A stretch of 64,000 bases of DNA, taken from assembly GCA_016722655.1 (NCBI GenBank), contig JADKIR010000004.1:2294001-2358000 (forward strand), in the 5' to 3' direction. Positions within the stretch are counted from its first letter, which is position 1, and every line of letters starts with the position of its first letter. Under the pieces are notes generated by a model. That model made no database searches. It had not been told where the DNA came from and worked only from the letters and a program-made list of their open reading frames with translations. The translations under genes and the position numbers were made by a program. Positions 51,924-63,163 of the stretch are shown here, in pieces. Source of the DNA: Cytophagaceae bacterium. Lineage in GTDB: Bacteria > Bacteroidota > Bacteroidia > Cytophagales > Spirosomataceae.

Positions 51924-54900
51924 ATGAGACACGCTAAATTGATTCAAAACTTATACAGTTACAGTTTTGGACATTCGGAAATGCCTGACAATAAAACTGG
52001 GAAATCATTTTTCCATTTTGTTGTTTTTAGTATTTTAAGGCTTTTGGCCTTTTTTGGAAATAATTTTTTCCGGAGAAAAAGCCAGGGTTTCATTTTACAA
52101 AAAGCATCGGTTTGGCGGAGCTTTGCCCTTGCAGCAATTCCAATGGTTATAGGTGCTGCTCATGTTAATGCCCAAAATGCCATTCCAGGCCAGGATAAAT
52201 ATTTTATGCTGGTAGGAGAGCTTACAGGAAACTCCACTTCTCGAACTGATGTGTATCAGTTTACCACTGGTGGTGGAATTCTAAACTGTGGGCTATCTGG
52301 AGGAGGTGGCGAAGGTATGGTAATGGATCCTACCAAAAGCATCGCTTACATTGCCACTTGTTGTAACCAGGGAGAAATACGGGTTTATGATTATGCCACG
52401 GCCTCATTTAAAACTCCTATTCCGGTTCCGGGTGAAGACATCCTTGACGTATCAATCTCATCAGATTATTCCTTTTTGTTTGTATCTACTTATAATAAAC
52501 TTTATAAAATAAGTACAACAACAAATTCAATTGTTGCCAGTTTTGCAAAAACTTCGCTAATAAATTCTTCTTCAAAAGATTTTTGGGGTTCGGCTATTCA
52601 GCCTACAACTGGTAAAGTTTATGTTTCAACCAACTGGCAAGCCAATAATGGTACAAGTACCATTGAATCATTAAATTCCTCCCTTACAGGTGGAAGTACT
52701 TTGATAGCCACTGCTCCGGCTGGGTTTCATTACAGAGGTGTTGTTTTTGATGCAAGCGGAAATCTTTGGGCTGTAGCCTCAAACGACAATAGCAATATTC
52801 CAGATAAAATATATAAATATACTGCTTCGGGTACTTTAATCTCCTCATATAATTTCCCGACACCAAGCTCAAGGACAGGACAGATTAATACCGGGAAAGT
52901 AGATCCATTTGATATTGCTTTTGATTACGATGGCAAACTTTATATTACAACTTTTGCAGGTGATTGTGTTACAAAGTTTGATCCTTCTAATGGTGGCTTT
53001 GCTACATATTTACAATATGTGGCAGGTGCACAAGCTAAGTCAATAGCCTTTGTTGGAGGTAATTTTAAATGTGAATGTGCAACTCAGGTCGTAAATAGCG
53101 GAAATATTAATATTACTCCAGCATCATGCAATGGATCAACTCCTAATCAAAATGCTTCAGCAACAATTAATTCCTTAGTTTACAGTTCATCAGTAGTTAC
53201 GAAAGCTGATATTAACGAGGGCTCAACCTATGGTCAGGTTCCTTTACTTGGTGCTGCAACCAATAAAACTCTTGGTTCAGGACAAACATCCTTAACTTTT
53301 ACTGGTCTTAAATCAAATACAACTTATACTGTTAGAATCTGGAGTGGAAAAGAAGCTTGTTTTACCGATGTAACTTTTACAACACCTGTTTCCGCATGTT
53401 TTTCATGTGCATGTACTTCCAATAATCTGGTTACCAATGGCAATATGTCAACTGGAAACCCTCCAAGTAGTTGGACTGCTACAAATGGACAATGGTCTTT
53501 AGGTACCGGTTCAACTACCGGAAATTTTGGTGTTTTAAATAACCCTGATTACAATTCTGATTATTATATCTATCAGGATATTACAATGACTTCAGGAACA
53601 AAATTAACTTTCAATGCAAAAGCAGCTACTCATTGTAGTTCATGTTCAAATTCTGTTGCAGAGTTATTCCTGGAATTTTATAACGGAAATACCTTATTGG
53701 CGAAATCAGCAAGTTCGTATGTTACTCATATATATAATGGGTCATTACAGCCTGTAAATGCTATACAATATATTGCACCTGCTAACACCACAAAGGTCAG
53801 GGTAGTCGGACATGCCAGAGGTACTGCATTGAAAATTGATGATGTTACTCTTACCAAATGCTACGATGCACTTACCGCAAGTATTAGTTCCAAGGTTGAC
53901 CCTTCTTGTGGTGGCTATACCAATGGAAGTCTGACAATTGGTGCTACAGGAGGTAGCGGGACTTATCAATATAAATTAAATTCCGGTGCGTTCCAGTCTT
54001 CAAATGTATTTTCAAACCTTGCTGCGGGTTCATATACAGTAACGGTTCAGGATCCAAATAGTTCATGTCAAGGAACGGCAACAGTGAATCTCACTTGTGT
54101 TGATAACTGTACCAATACTTTGACTAATCCTGATCCAAGTGTTGCTGAAGTTAATCCATCTCAAATATTTACATTGTCGGTTACGACCAATGCACCGAAT
54201 GGTACAAAAATAGAATGGATAAGGTCAACTGAAAATGTGACAGCATTGTCTCAACTCACTTCATATACTTCGGTTGGCGAGGTTACTGTCACAGGTACCA
54301 CAGCAAATTTGAATGTAACTGCCCCTTCATCATTGGGTACTTATTATTATTATGCATGTTTCAAGCCACTTGATCCTTGTAGCACTTTTGTTAAACATAA
54401 AATAATAGTAAAGAATATTGGAACCAATGATCCGATTTGTCTTTCAGGTTCAAGAGTAGTTACCGATAATTTACTTGGAGGAGCCTGTGATGCAAATGCA
54501 ACAAAGTATTATTCTTTGTGGCTCCCAATGAATTCTTCTTCTGGTCAGGCCAACTATCAGTATTTTAAAACTTCAACTTTGAAATTTGAAGAGTACTGTG
54601 ACGGAACAGCAAAACTATATGGTAAAGTATGTGCTGTAGGTGGAGGTACAAATGACTGTATTAATGTGGAATACAATTTATCAGGTCGCACATCAACTAC
54701 TCCTACTTATAGCCCGAAACCAAACTCATGCTCAACTTATGGCAATGACCTATATTATTATACTACCGCTTCTGGTTCACTTACTGGTGATGCCAGTGGT
54801 ATTTATAAAGGAATGGTTGTTTCTATTAGTGACAATGCAACCAATTCTATGCCTTCGTTCCAAGTTGGGACAGGAGCCAATGTAAACACAAACAATTTTG

Positions 54901-57900
54901 GAGCTTCTGGCTGGTACAATGTTACCTTTACAAATGGCGGTACATATGGATGGAGTGCCGGAAACAGTCATGGTGATTTCAATTTTAATTTAGGAAACTA
55001 TGTGCCGTTTAATCTTGCGGTAACTGCTTCATCTACTGATTTATGTGCAGGTGCCAATGTAACTTTAACAGCGGCATTTGAAAAAACAATGCCTGCAGGT
55101 TGTAATCTTACTTATTCATGGAAATCACCTTCTGGAGCAATAGTTGGCACAAGCAATGTTCTTACTTTGAATAATGTTCAGCCAACTCAATCGGGTGTTT
55201 ATACCGTTACAGCTACAATAATATCAAATGGAAAAACTTGTACCGCTACAGCCACTTCAAATGTTACTGTAAAAGACAATATTGTTGTTAATGCTGGTGA
55301 AGACAAAACATTATGTAATACAGATCAGGTTGTTTTGGATGGAACAGTCACTGGAGTTGTTTCTTGTGGTACTCCAGGTGAAACAGTATGTGCAACTACG
55401 ATTAATACTTCAACTGGTTGGATAGCTAATCTCGATTATGCGAAAGTTTGTGGTGATAATGCAGGGGCAAAACTTTGGACAAAATCAGGACAGGGCACTT
55501 CATCAATAACACTTGATTTAGGCAAAACTTTGCCAGCAGGAACTGTTATTAGAGCAAACCTTAAATTGGAACATTGTGAAAATACCACTTCAACAATTTC
55601 TGATGCAAAAATACAGGCATCTAATTCAGCTGGAACAGGTTATTATGATTTGGTGACTTCAAAAACATTTAATCATACTTCTTACGTAGAATATACATAT
55701 ACATTAACGGCATCAGCCAGGTATATTAAAGTAACTGATAATGGAAAATGTGCATTCAGACTTGATTATATAAAGTATTCAACACCTGATACTTATTCCA
55801 ATGCTGTAACTTATGCTTGGTCTGGTCCTGGAATAGTTGGAGCTAGCAATCAGAGTAGAGTTACCGTGAATCAATCTGGTTCATATACTTATACTGTGAC
55901 AAGCTGTAATGGTTGTACAGGTTCTGATGTAGTAGTTGTTACAAAAAATAATGTTTCAGCTGATGCGGGTACTGATAAGTCAATTTGTGCAGGTGGAAGT
56001 GTAACTTTGACTGCTGCTACAGTTGCTGGTGCAACCTATGAGTGGAGAAGTTCAACTTCAAGCACTGTACTTTCAACTCAGCAGAGCTTTACAGTTAGTC
56101 CTACTTCAACTACCGATTATGTCTTAACAGTATTAAAAGGTGGTTGTGATGCATCTGATGAAGTTAAAGTAGTTGTAAATCCAAATCCATCAACCACTGG
56201 TGTTCCGGTTGTTTCGGCGGTTTGTCAAACAGAAACTATTAATCTTCTGTCAGGTACCTGGACTAATGCTGCCTCTTACAGTTGGTCAGGTCCTGCCGGA
56301 TTTACAAGTGGACTTCAGAACCCATCGATTTCAAATGCTAAACTTACTAATGGTGGTACATATACATTAACTGTTACAAGTGCAAATGGTTGTACATCTA
56401 CTGCTTCCGTAGCCGTAACTGTTAACTCATGCTTATCAAGTATTGGAGATTTTGTTTTTGAAGATAAAAACGGAAATGGCATCCAGGATTCAGGTGAGCC
56501 AGGAATTCAGAGTGTTCAAGTACAATTAAATGGAACAGACGCTTTTGGAAATCTGGTGACATTTAATACAACTACCGATGCAACTGGAAAATATATATTC
56601 CCTAATTTGGTAAAAGGAACTTACACTATAACATTTGGTAAACCAACTGGTGGCTATACGGCTAGTGATAAAGACCAGGGAACTGACGATGCAAAAGATA
56701 GTGACGCTGATAAAACTACCGGTGTTACTGCACCAATTAATCTGGGTGTAAATGAAAATAATACTACCATTGATGCCGGTTTCTTCAAACCTGCAAGTTT
56801 AGGTGACTATGTGTGGGTTGATAAAAATTATAATGGAATTCAGGATAGTGGTGAATTGCCTTTATCTGGAGTTTCTGTAAAACTTCTTGACGAAACGGGT
56901 GCTCAGGCAAAAGATGCTAATGGAAACCCTGTTGCTACAGTGGTTACGGATGCTACTGGAAAATATGTCTTTAACAATCTAAAACCTGGTTTAAAATATG
57001 TTGTTGAGTTTACAAAACCAGCAGGATATGAACCAACAGGTGCTGATAAAGGCACAGATGATACAAAAGATAGTGATGCAAGTATTACTACAGGTAAATC
57101 TCCGGTTGTCATTTTAACTTCCGGTGAAAATAATTCAAGTATAGATGCCGGATTCTATCAACCTGCAAAAATAGGTGATTTTGTTTTTGATGATAAAAAC
57201 GGAAATGGAATTCAGGATAGTGGTGAACCAGGAATTACAGGAGTAAAAGTAACACTCAATGGAACAGATGGTCTTGGAAATCCTGTAACAGCAACTACTA
57301 CTTCCGGAATCGACGGTAAATATGAGTTTGCAGGCTTAAAACCAGGTACTTATACTGTAACATTTGAAAAGCCTGCTCAATATACTACCACCGAACCAAA
57401 TCAAGGGACTGATGATTCAAAAGATAGTGATGCCGATAAAACAACTGGAATTACTGCTCCTGTAACGCTTCAAAGCGGTGATAATAATACCACTCTTGAT
57501 GCGGGATATTTCTTGCCGGCAAAATTAGGAGATTATGTTTGGGTTGATAAAAATTATAATGGAATTCAGGATTCAGGTGAAAATCCTTTTTCTGGTGTAA
57601 CTGTAAAATTATTGGATGATACCGGTGCTCAGGCAAAAGATGCAAATGGTAATCCTGTTGCTTCAGTTGTTACGGATGCTAATGGCAAATATGAATTTAC
57701 AAACCTTAAACCAGGTTCTAAATACGTAGTTGAGTTTACAAAACCATCCGGTTACTCACCAACTGCAAAAGATAAAGGAACTGATGATACCAAGGATAGT
57801 GATGCTGACTTAACCACTGGCAAATCACCAGTTGTAATTTTAAGTTCAGGTGAAAATAATTCAACAATCGATGCCGGTTTCTATCAACCTGCAAAAATTG

Positions 57901-60900
57901 GAGATTTTGTTTTTGTTGACAAAAATGCTAACGGTATTCAGGATGTTGGAGAAACTGGAATACCAAACATAACAGTTACTTTGAATGGTACCGATAGTCA
58001 AGGTAACCCTGTTACAGCTTCTGTTCAGACCGGTACTGATGGAAAATATGAATTCTCCGGACTTAAACCAGGAGACTATAGTGTAACCTTTACTAAACCT
58101 TCAGGATATACTCCAACTGATGTAAATCAGGGAACAGATGACACAAAAGACAGTGATGCAGACAAAATAACAGGTAAAACTCAGACTGTTACCCTTAATA
58201 GTGGAGATAACAATCCTACTTTAGATGCCGGATTCTTTATTCCTGCGAAATTAGGTGACTATGTTTGGTATGACTGGAATAATAATGGAATTCAGGACTC
58301 TGGTGAAACACCTATTCAAGGTGTAGTTGTGAAACTTGTTGATCAATTAGGAAACCCTGCAAAAGATGCTGATGGAAATAATGTTGCTTCTGCAACAACT
58401 GATGCCAATGGCAAATATGAATTTTCAAATCTTAAGCCAGGCTTAACTTATGTAGTTCAGTTTACTGCTCCAAATGGATACAAGCCATCAGCAAAAGATC
58501 AGGGTGCTGATGATGCAAAAGATAGTGATGCAGATCCAACTACAGGTAAATCTCAACAAATACTACTTACTTCTGGTGAAAATAATTCTACAATTGATGC
58601 AGGATTTACACAGGTAGCCGACCTTGAGTTGGTTAAGACAGTGAGTAATGCAACACCAAATGTTGGAGACGTGGTAACGTTTACGATTAAAGTAGACAAC
58701 AAAGGGCCACAGGCAGCAACGAATGTAGTAATAGAAGATGCAGTACCAAACGGCTATGAGACTATCTCAGCCATCAGTGGTGGCGGAACCTTAGCGGGTA
58801 GCACAATTACGTGGAATGTACCAAACATAGCCGCCAATGGCAGCACAAGTTTGACATTTACTGCAAAAGTGAAAGCACCTGTATCAGGTAATGTATTCAA
58901 CAATATTGCTAAGATCAAAGATGTAGATCAGTATGATCCAGACAGTGACCCAACCAATAATCCTGACAAGGACAATGACGGTAGTGTAGGTTCAGTAGAT
59001 AACAGCAGCAATGACCCTGTAGATCCACAGGATGAAGACGATGCTGATGATGAGAAAGTATTGCCACAGGTAGCCGACCTTGAGTTGGTTAAGACAGTGA
59101 GTAATGCAACACCAAATGTTGGAGACGTGGTAACGTTTACGATTAAAGTAGACAACAAAGGGCCACAGGCAGCAACGAATGTAGTAATAGAAGATGCAGT
59201 ACCAAACGGCTATGAGACTATCTCAGCCATCAGTGGTGGCGGAACCTTAGCGGGTAGCACAATTACGTGGAATGTACCAAACATAGCCGCCAATGGCAGC
59301 ACAAGTTTGACATTCACTGCAAAAGTGAAAGCACCTGTATCAGGTAATGTATTCAACAATATTGCTAAGATCAAAGATGTAGATCAGTATGATCCAGACA
59401 GTGACCCAACCAACAATCCTGACAAGGACAATGACGGTAGTGTAGGTTCAGTAGATAACAGCAGCAATGACCCTGTAGATCCACAGGATGAAGACGATGC
59501 TGATGATGAGAAAGTATTGCCACAGGTAGCCGACCTTGAGTTGGTTAAGACAGTGAGTAATGCAACACCAAATGTTGGAGACGTGGTAACGTTTACGATT
59601 AAAGTAGACAACAAAGGGCCACAGGCAGCAACGAATGTAGTAATAGAAGATGCAGTACCAAACGGCTATGAGACTATCTCAGCCATCAGTGGTGGCGGAA
59701 CCTTAGCGGGTAGCACAATTACGTGGAATGTAGCAAACATAGCCGCCAATGGCAGCACAAGTTTGACATTCACTGCAAAAGTGAAAGCACCTGTATCAGG
59801 TAATGTATTCAACAATATTGCTAAGATCAAAGATGTAGATCAGTATGATCCAGACAGTGACCCAACCAACAATCCTGACAAGGACAATGATGGAAGTGTA
59901 GGTTCAGTAGATAACAGCAGCAATGACCCTGTAGATCCACAGGATGAAGACGATGCTGATGATGAGAAAGTATTGCCACAGGTAGCCGACCTTGAGTTGG
60001 TTAAGACAGTGAGTAATGCAACACCAAATGTTGGAGATGTAGTAACGTTTACGATTAAAGTAGACAACAAAGGGCCACAGGCAGCAACGAATGTGGTAAT
60101 AGAAGATACAGTACCAAATGGCTATGAGACTATCTCAGCCATCAGTGGTGGCGGAACCTTAGCGGGTAGCACAATTACCTGGAATGTACCAAACATAGCC
60201 GCCAATGGCAGCACAAGTTTGACATTTACTGCAAAAGTGAAAGCACCTGTATCAGGTAATGTATTCAACAATATTGCTAAGATCAAAGATGTAGATCAGT
60301 ATGATCCAGACAGTGACCCAACCAATAATCCTGACAAGGACAATGATGGAAGTGTAGGATCAGTAGATAACAGCAGCAATGACCCTGTAGATCCACAGGA
60401 TGAAGACGATGCTGATGACGAGAAAGTAGTACCTAAAGTTGCTGACCTGAAATTGGTAAAATTGGTTGATGATAAATATCCTAAAGTTGGTTCTACTGTT
60501 ACATTTACAGTTAAAGTAACTAATGAAGGGCCTGACGTAGCTACCAATGTTTTGGTTGAGGATAAATTGCCAAATGGTTATTCTAATCCGGTAAATATTT
60601 CAAATTCTGGTTCAGCTTCTGGAAATACAGTGTCTTGGAATGTTCCAAGTATTGCTCCAAATGCATCAGTTGAACTAAAAGTTACTGTTACTGTAGGTCA
60701 ACCTGCTCAAGGTATTTCATTCGTGAATCTGGCCGAAATAAAAGATGTTGACCAGTATGATCCTGATTCTAACCCAGGAAATGGTGCTGATACCAACAAT
60801 AATGGAAAGGTTGGTTCTGAGGATAATGATGATTCTAAAGATCTTGCAGATGAAGATGATGGGGATGATGCATATGTAATTCCTACTGCATCATTGGGTG

Positions 60901-61271
60901 ATTTGGTATTTGAAGATAAAAACGGTAACGGAATTCAGGATCCAACCGAACCAGGTGTTTCTGGTGTTACAGTTAAATTAACTGGTACTGACCGTGACGG
61001 ATTACCTGTATCATTGACTGCTACCACAGATATTAATGGAAAATATCTTTTTGAAGATTTAGTTCCAGGTAATTATGTAGTTGAATTTGTTAAACCTTTG
61101 GGTTATACAGGTTCAGATAAAGATCAAGGTACAGATGATGCAAAAGATAGCGATGCCGATAAATTAACAGGCATAACCGGAACAATTGTATTGTCAAGCG
61201 GCGATAATAATCTAACAGTTGACGCTGGTATTTTCAAACCTGCCAAGTTGGGCGACTATGTGGGAAGATAA
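51924..61271 (+). CDS. Giant modular surface protein (SdrD-B/DUF11 repeat adhesin), main open frame
   Basis: From the ATG at 51924 (TTG at 51894 is possible) this frame encodes 3115 residues. A long basic N-region and hydrophobic segment ending in GAAHVNAQ form an extended signal peptide. A propeller-like head follows (52.2-53.1 kb), a binding-like region (53.4-53.9 kb), a SprB-like module with GTYQYKLNSGAFQSS (53.9-54.1 kb), Ig-like segments (54.1-56.4 kb), six SdrD B-like modules (56.44-58.61 kb), five DUF11 repeats (58.61-60.88 kb) and more SdrD modules. DKNGNGIQD loops should bind Ca2+. The stop at 61271 follows a 2-nt loss at 61261; the module sequence continues in other frames. Secretion by T9SS and an adhesin or gliding role are inferred; the C-terminus is outside the window. 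Confidence 0.85.
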   Translation: MRHAKLIQNLYSYSFGHSEMPDNKTGKSFFHFVVFSILRLLAFFGNNFFRRKSQGFILQKASVWRSFALAAIPMVIGAAHVNAQNAIPGQDKYFMLVGELTGNSTSRTDVYQFTTGGGILNCGLSGGGGEGMVMDPTKSIAYIATCCNQGEIRVYDYATASFKTPIPVPGEDILDVSISSDYSFLFVSTYNKLYKISTTTNSIVASFAKTSLINSSSKDFWGSAIQPTTGKVYVSTNWQANNGTSTIESLNSSLTGGSTLIATAPAGFHYRGVVFDASGNLWAVASNDNSNIPDKIYKYTASGTLISSYNFPTPSSRTGQINTGKVDPFDIAFDYDGKLYITTFAGDCVTKFDPSNGGFATYLQYVAGAQAKSIAFVGGNFKCECATQVVNSGNINITPASCNGSTPNQNASATINSLVYSSSVVTKADINEGSTYGQVPLLGAATNKTLGSGQTSLTFTGLKSNTTYTVRIWSGKEACFTDVTFTTPVSACFSCACTSNNLVTNGNMSTGNPPSSWTATNGQWSLGTGSTTGNFGVLNNPDYNSDYYIYQDITMTSGTKLTFNAKAATHCSSCSNSVAELFLEFYNGNTLLAKSASSYVTHIYNGSLQPVNAIQYIAPANTTKVRVVGHARGTALKIDDVTLTKCYDALTASISSKVDPSCGGYTNGSLTIGATGGSGTYQYKLNSGAFQSSNVFSNLAAGSYTVTVQDPNSSCQGTATVNLTCVDNCTNTLTNPDPSVAEVNPSQIFTLSVTTNAPNGTKIEWIRSTENVTALSQLTSYTSVGEVTVTGTTANLNVTAPSSLGTYYYYACFKPLDPCSTFVKHKIIVKNIGTNDPICLSGSRVVTDNLLGGACDANATKYYSLWLPMNSSSGQANYQYFKTSTLKFEEYCDGTAKLYGKVCAVGGGTNDCINVEYNLSGRTSTTPTYSPKPNSCSTYGNDLYYYTTASGSLTGDASGIYKGMVVSISDNATNSMPSFQVGTGANVNTNNFGASGWYNVTFTNGGTYGWSAGNSHGDFNFNLGNYVPFNLAVTASSTDLCAGANVTLTAAFEKTMPAGCNLTYSWKSPSGAIVGTSNVLTLNNVQPTQSGVYTVTATIISNGKTCTATATSNVTVKDNIVVNAGEDKTLCNTDQVVLDGTVTGVVSCGTPGETVCATTINTSTGWIANLDYAKVCGDNAGAKLWTKSGQGTSSITLDLGKTLPAGTVIRANLKLEHCENTTSTISDAKIQASNSAGTGYYDLVTSKTFNHTSYVEYTYTLTASARYIKVTDNGKCAFRLDYIKYSTPDTYSNAVTYAWSGPGIVGASNQSRVTVNQSGSYTYTVTSCNGCTGSDVVVVTKNNVSADAGTDKSICAGGSVTLTAATVAGATYEWRSSTSSTVLSTQQSFTVSPTSTTDYVLTVLKGGCDASDEVKVVVNPNPSTTGVPVVSAVCQTETINLLSGTWTNAASYSWSGPAGFTSGLQNPSISNAKLTNGGTYTLTVTSANGCTSTASVAVTVNSCLSSIGDFVFEDKNGNGIQDSGEPGIQSVQVQLNGTDAFGNLVTFNTTTDATGKYIFPNLVKGTYTITFGKPTGGYTASDKDQGTDDAKDSDADKTTGVTAPINLGVNENNTTIDAGFFKPASLGDYVWVDKNYNGIQDSGELPLSGVSVKLLDETGAQAKDANGNPVATVVTDATGKYVFNNLKPGLKYVVEFTKPAGYEPTGADKGTDDTKDSDASITTGKSPVVILTSGENNSSIDAGFYQPAKIGDFVFDDKNGNGIQDSGEPGITGVKVTLNGTDGLGNPVTATTTSGIDGKYEFAGLKPGTYTVTFEKPAQYTTTEPNQGTDDSKDSDADKTTGITAPVTLQSGDNNTTLDAGYFLPAKLGDYVWVDKNYNGIQDSGENPFSGVTVKLLDDTGAQAKDANGNPVASVVTDANGKYEFTNLKPGSKYVVEFTKPSGYSPTAKDKGTDDTKDSDADLTTGKSPVVILSSGENNSTIDAGFYQPAKIGDFVFVDKNANGIQDVGETGIPNITVTLNGTDSQGNPVTASVQTGTDGKYEFSGLKPGDYSVTFTKPSGYTPTDVNQGTDDTKDSDADKITGKTQTVTLNSGDNNPTLDAGFFIPAKLGDYVWYDWNNNGIQDSGETPIQGVVVKLVDQLGNPAKDADGNNVASATTDANGKYEFSNLKPGLTYVVQFTAPNGYKPSAKDQGADDAKDSDADPTTGKSQQILLTSGENNSTIDAGFTQVADLELVKTVSNATPNVGDVVTFTIKVDNKGPQAATNVVIEDAVPNGYETISAISGGGTLAGSTITWNVPNIAANGSTSLTFTAKVKAPVSGNVFNNIAKIKDVDQYDPDSDPTNNPDKDNDGSVGSVDNSSNDPVDPQDEDDADDEKVLPQVADLELVKTVSNATPNVGDVVTFTIKVDNKGPQAATNVVIEDAVPNGYETISAISGGGTLAGSTITWNVPNIAANGSTSLTFTAKVKAPVSGNVFNNIAKIKDVDQYDPDSDPTNNPDKDNDGSVGSVDNSSNDPVDPQDEDDADDEKVLPQVADLELVKTVSNATPNVGDVVTFTIKVDNKGPQAATNVVIEDAVPNGYETISAISGGGTLAGSTITWNVANIAANGSTSLTFTAKVKAPVSGNVFNNIAKIKDVDQYDPDSDPTNNPDKDNDGSVGSVDNSSNDPVDPQDEDDADDEKVLPQVADLELVKTVSNATPNVGDVVTFTIKVDNKGPQAATNVVIEDTVPNGYETISAISGGGTLAGSTITWNVPNIAANGSTSLTFTAKVKAPVSGNVFNNIAKIKDVDQYDPDSDPTNNPDKDNDGSVGSVDNSSNDPVDPQDEDDADDEKVVPKVADLKLVKLVDDKYPKVGSTVTFTVKVTNEGPDVATNVLVEDKLPNGYSNPVNISNSGSASGNTVSWNVPSIAPNASVELKVTVTVGQPAQGISFVNLAEIKDVDQYDPDSNPGNGADTNNNGKVGSEDNDDSKDLADEDDGDDAYVIPTASLGDLVFEDKNGNGIQDPTEPGVSGVTVKLTGTDRDGLPVSLTATTDINGKYLFEDLVPGNYVVEFVKPLGYTGSDKDQGTDDAKDSDADKLTGITGTIVLSSGDNNLTVDAGIFKPAKLGDYVGR
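56443..58613 (+). repeat. Six alternating SdrD B-like modules, diverged at DNA level
   Basis: Modules of about 360 nt alternate between a GDFVFEDKNGNG type (56.44, 57.17, 57.89 kb) and a GDYVWVDKNYNG type (56.80, 57.52, 58.25 kb). Each has an Asp-rich loop at the start and a GTDDxKDSDAD motif before its end. Nucleotide identity between copies is clearly lower than in the downstream arrays. Confidence 0.8.
58614..60437 (+). repeat. Four near-identical tandem 456-bp DUF11 repeats
   Basis: Units of 152 residues begin VADLELVKTVSNATP at 58614, 59070, 59526 and 59982 with exact 456-nt spacing. Differences are a few bases, including VPNIA to VANIA in copy 3 and EDAVP to EDTVP in copy 4. Each ends in a highly acidic linker (DPQDEDDADDEK). 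Confidence 0.95.
60438..60886 (+). repeat. Fifth, diverged DUF11 unit
   Basis: It has the same module layout (VADLKLVKLVDDKYPKVG ... DEDDGDDAYV) but is strongly diverged in protein and DNA from the four upstream copies, and closes the DUF11 block before SdrD modules resume. Confidence 0.85.
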
Positions 61272-62046
61272 GAACTACAATGGCGTACAGGATTCAGGCG
61301 AGAGCCCGATACAGGGAGTAGTGGTTAAATTGCTGGATGGAGCGGGTCAGCCTGCGAAAGATGCAGACGGCAATGTAGTAGCCAGTACGACGACCGATGC
61401 TACGGGTAAATATCAGTTCAGTAACCTGAAACCGGGAGTACAATATGTGGTAGAATTCACCAAACCATCGGGTTATGAGCCAACCGCTCAGGACAAAGGT
61501 GGGGATGATACCAAAGACAGTGATGCCAATACTACTACAGGCAAATCACAGACAGTGGTATTGGAATCAGGAGAGAACAATCCAACGATAGATGCGGGAT
61601 ACTTCAAACCAGCGACTATAGGAGACTTCGTATTTGAAGATAAGAATGGAAATGGAATTCAGGATCCAACCGAGCCTGGCATTGCAGGAGTAACCGTGAA
61701 GTTGAACGGCAGCGACGGACAGGGCAACCCTGTTACGTTGACAACGACGACAGATGCGACAGGTAAATATGAATTCACGAATGTGAAACCTGGTACCTAT
61801 ACAGTTACGTTCACCAAGCCTGCAGATTATACAACGACGGATCCAAATCAGGGCACTGACGATACCAAAGACAGTGATGCTGACAAGACCACAGGCACGA
61901 CTCAGAGCGTGACAGTAGTATCCGGAGAAGAGAACAAGACGCTTGATGCGGGATACTTCAAACCTGCTAAATTGGGCGACTATGTATGGGAAGATAAGAA
62001 CTACAATGGCGTACAGGATTCAGGCGAGGCCCGATACAGGGAGTAG
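61262..62046 (+). CDS. Giant surface protein, continuation in a shifted frame (segment 2)
   Basis: After a 2-nt loss at 61261/61262 the correct module sequence continues here in another frame (WEDKNYNGVQDSGESPIQG onward), through one full 726-bp unit. It ends at a TAG at 62044 caused by a 1-nt loss at 62028/62029 (GCGAGGCCC instead of GCGAGAGCCC). There is no separate start signal, so it is a piece of the same gene rather than an independent gene. Confidence 0.6.
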
Positions 62047-63017
62047 TGGTTAAATTGCTGGATGGAGCGGGTCAGCCTGCGAAAGATGCAGACGGCAATG
62101 TAGTAGCCAGTACGACGACCGATGCTACGGGTAAATATCAGTTCAGTAACCTGAAACCGGGAGTACAATATGTGGTAGAATTCACCAAACCATCGGGTTA
62201 TGAGCCAACCGCTCAGGACAAAGGTGGGGATGATACCAAAGACAGTGATGCCAATACGACTACGGGTAAATCACAGACAGTGGTATTGGAATCAGGAGAG
62301 AACAATCCAACGATAGATGCGGGATACTTCAAACCAGCGACTATAGGAGACTTCGTATTTGAAGATAAGAATGGAAATGGAATTCAGGATCCAACCGAGC
62401 CTGGTATTGCAGGAGTAACCGTGAAGTTGAACGGCAGTGACGGACAGGGCAACCCTGTTACGTTGACAACGACGACAGATGCGACAGGTAAATATGAATT
62501 CACGAATGTGAAACCTGGTACCTATACAGTTACGTTCACCAAACCTGCAGATTATACAACGACGGATCCAAATCAGGGCACTGACGATACCAAAGACAGT
62601 GATGCTGACAAGACCACAGGCACGACCCAGAGCGTGACAGTAGTATCCGGAGAAGAGAACAAGACGCTTGATGCGGGATACTTCAAACCTGCTAAATTGG
62701 GCGACTATGTGGAAGATAAGAACTACAATGGCGTACAGGATTCAGGCGAGAGCCCGATACAGGGAGTAGTGGTTAAATTGCTGGATGGAGCGGGTCAGCC
62801 TGCGAAAGATGCAGACGGCAATGTAGTAGCCAGTACGACGACCGATGCTACGGGTAAATATCAGTTCAGTAACCTGAAACCGGGAGTACAATATGTGGTA
62901 GAATTCACCAAACCATCGGGTTATGAGCCAACCGCTCAGGACAAAGGTGGGGATGATACCAAAGACAGTGATGCCAATACTACTACAGGCAAATCACAGA
63001 CAGTGGTATTGGAATAA
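62029..63017 (+). CDS. Giant surface protein, continuation back in the original frame (segment 3)
   Basis: The 1-nt loss at 62028 added to the earlier 2-nt loss returns the module sequence to the frame of the main open frame. It covers one SdrD pair and the next module. A 3-nt loss at 62710 removes the Trp of GDYVWEDK without changing frame. The TAA at 63015-63017 is produced by a 16-nt deletion inside the LESGENNPTIDAGY region. Confidence 0.6.
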
Positions 63018-63163
63018 CGATAGATGCGGGATACTTCAAACCAGCGACTATAGGAGACTTCGTATTTGAAGATAAGAATGGAAATGGAATTCAGGATCCA
63101 ACCGAGCCTGGCATTGCAGGAGTAACCGTGAAGTTGAACGGCAGCGACGGACAGGGCAACCCC

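Noticed and set aside
58928..60547. Repeated minus-strand open frames of about 76 residues at 456-nt intervals
   Set aside because: They are antisense shadows of the identical DUF11 repeats, with a Ser/Leu-rich composition caused by the acidic plus-strand linker.
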